Shown here: one piece after another, positions 56,621 through 57,060 of the stretch
How positions within the stretch are numbered: position 1 is the first letter of the stretch
How the letters are laid out: each line of letters begins with the position of its first letter
Source of the DNA: Psilocybe azurescens
Lineage: Eukaryota > Basidiomycota > Agaricomycetes > Agaricales > Agrocybaceae
Reading direction: 5' to 3'
NCBI GenBank assembly: GCA_023853785.1
Contig: JAJIRX010000313.1
Coordinates: 1 to 57,060 of the forward strand
DNA: 57,060 nucleotides
Notes under the pieces: generated by a model
Seen by the model: the letters and a program-made list of their open reading frames with translations, nothing else
What the model was told of the DNA's origin: nothing
Database searches by the model: none
Position numbers and translations under genes: made by a program

Positions 56621-57060
56621 GAGTTTTTATATATTCGTGTTTTTGCCTTTTCGCCCCTGTTTTAGGGAGAGAGAGACAAAGAGACAGAAGGAAACGTAGT
56701 TGCTGATTTTGTTTGGACTTTTTCTTTTTGTTTTTTCACGTCCCTTCCAATTTTTGCGTCGCACGTCGCGCGTTCTATTTTGTCTTATAGCCAAAGGCTC
56801 CGTTACATGTTGGCAGTTGCTGAATGTGGGGCTGAAATGCCGCTTGGCTTTATTATTACACTTTCCTTTGCTTGACTCCCTGGTTCTACCAGGCTCAAAT
56901 CGTCAGGATAGCCTCATTCGCCTTGTCTGAATCGCCTTTCTCGACGTAACCGCTCTGAATCAAACGCCCGCTATCAGTCTGTCTGTGGTACTCGAGAGCA
57001 CTTGATGGTCGATGGGAGGAGTCTGTAGATCCCAATATCCTCGATAATGGGTCCTTCAAA
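56621..57060. other. Right edge of window, no gene recognised
   Basis: Similarity to the left block (ttgctgatttYgtttgga) ends near 56718. The remaining 340 bp contain no motif I recognise. Confidence 0.5.

Overview
The window looks like gene-poor, repeat-rich DNA from a mushroom-forming basidiomycete (Agaricomycetes). The grounds are very short GT-AG introns of about 50-60 nt, KDZ-family transposases with cysteine-cluster modules, a hAT element, and NACHT proteins (NOD-like receptors, NLRs) of the kind expanded in Agaricomycetes. I cannot name the species. Almost no gene is intact: nearly every recognisable reading frame carries frameshifts, stops or lost splice sites. Several frameshifts sit in homopolymers, so assembly error cannot be excluded for individual ones.

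Layout. 1-4.9 kb: remnant of a plus-strand KDZ transposase (CxC2-like module) followed by a decayed acidic repeat protein. 4.9-8.2 kb: no recognisable gene. 8.2-9.0 kb: minus-strand hypothetical fragment. 9.06-15.90 kb: a complete but dead 6.8-kb KDZ-type DNA transposon with 32-bp terminal inverted repeats, subterminal quasi-palindrome arrays, a transposase with CxC5/CxC6-like zinc modules, a spliced accessory gene, a 95-nt homopyrimidine tract and a ~77-bp minisatellite.

15.9-56.7 kb: an array in which decayed NLR genes alternate with decayed copies of SEC61 alpha, the pore subunit of the ER protein translocon. There are four NLR copies (one only a 3' tail), a separate NLR fragment, and six SEC61 copies. 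Conserved non-coding spacers and remnants of an unidentified minus-strand gene (here 'X', head-to-head with SEC61) recur between them. The right half consists of two ~11-kb blocks in tandem (about 29975-44645 and 45390-56718). The first block is interrupted by a 3661-bp hAT transposon with a perfect 8-bp target duplication; the second block preserves the empty site, so hAT jumped in after the duplication. A small mariner-type element (534 bp, ~80-bp inverted repeats, TA duplication) sits upstream of the first SEC61 copy.

Working together: the transposons are self-contained units. The NLR-SEC61 region looks like a birth-and-death immune-receptor cluster whose amplification unit carried SEC61 alpha along. 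Shared inactivating mutations show that some SEC61 copies were already dead when duplicated. Whether SEC61 is a passenger or had a role is not decided by the sequence.
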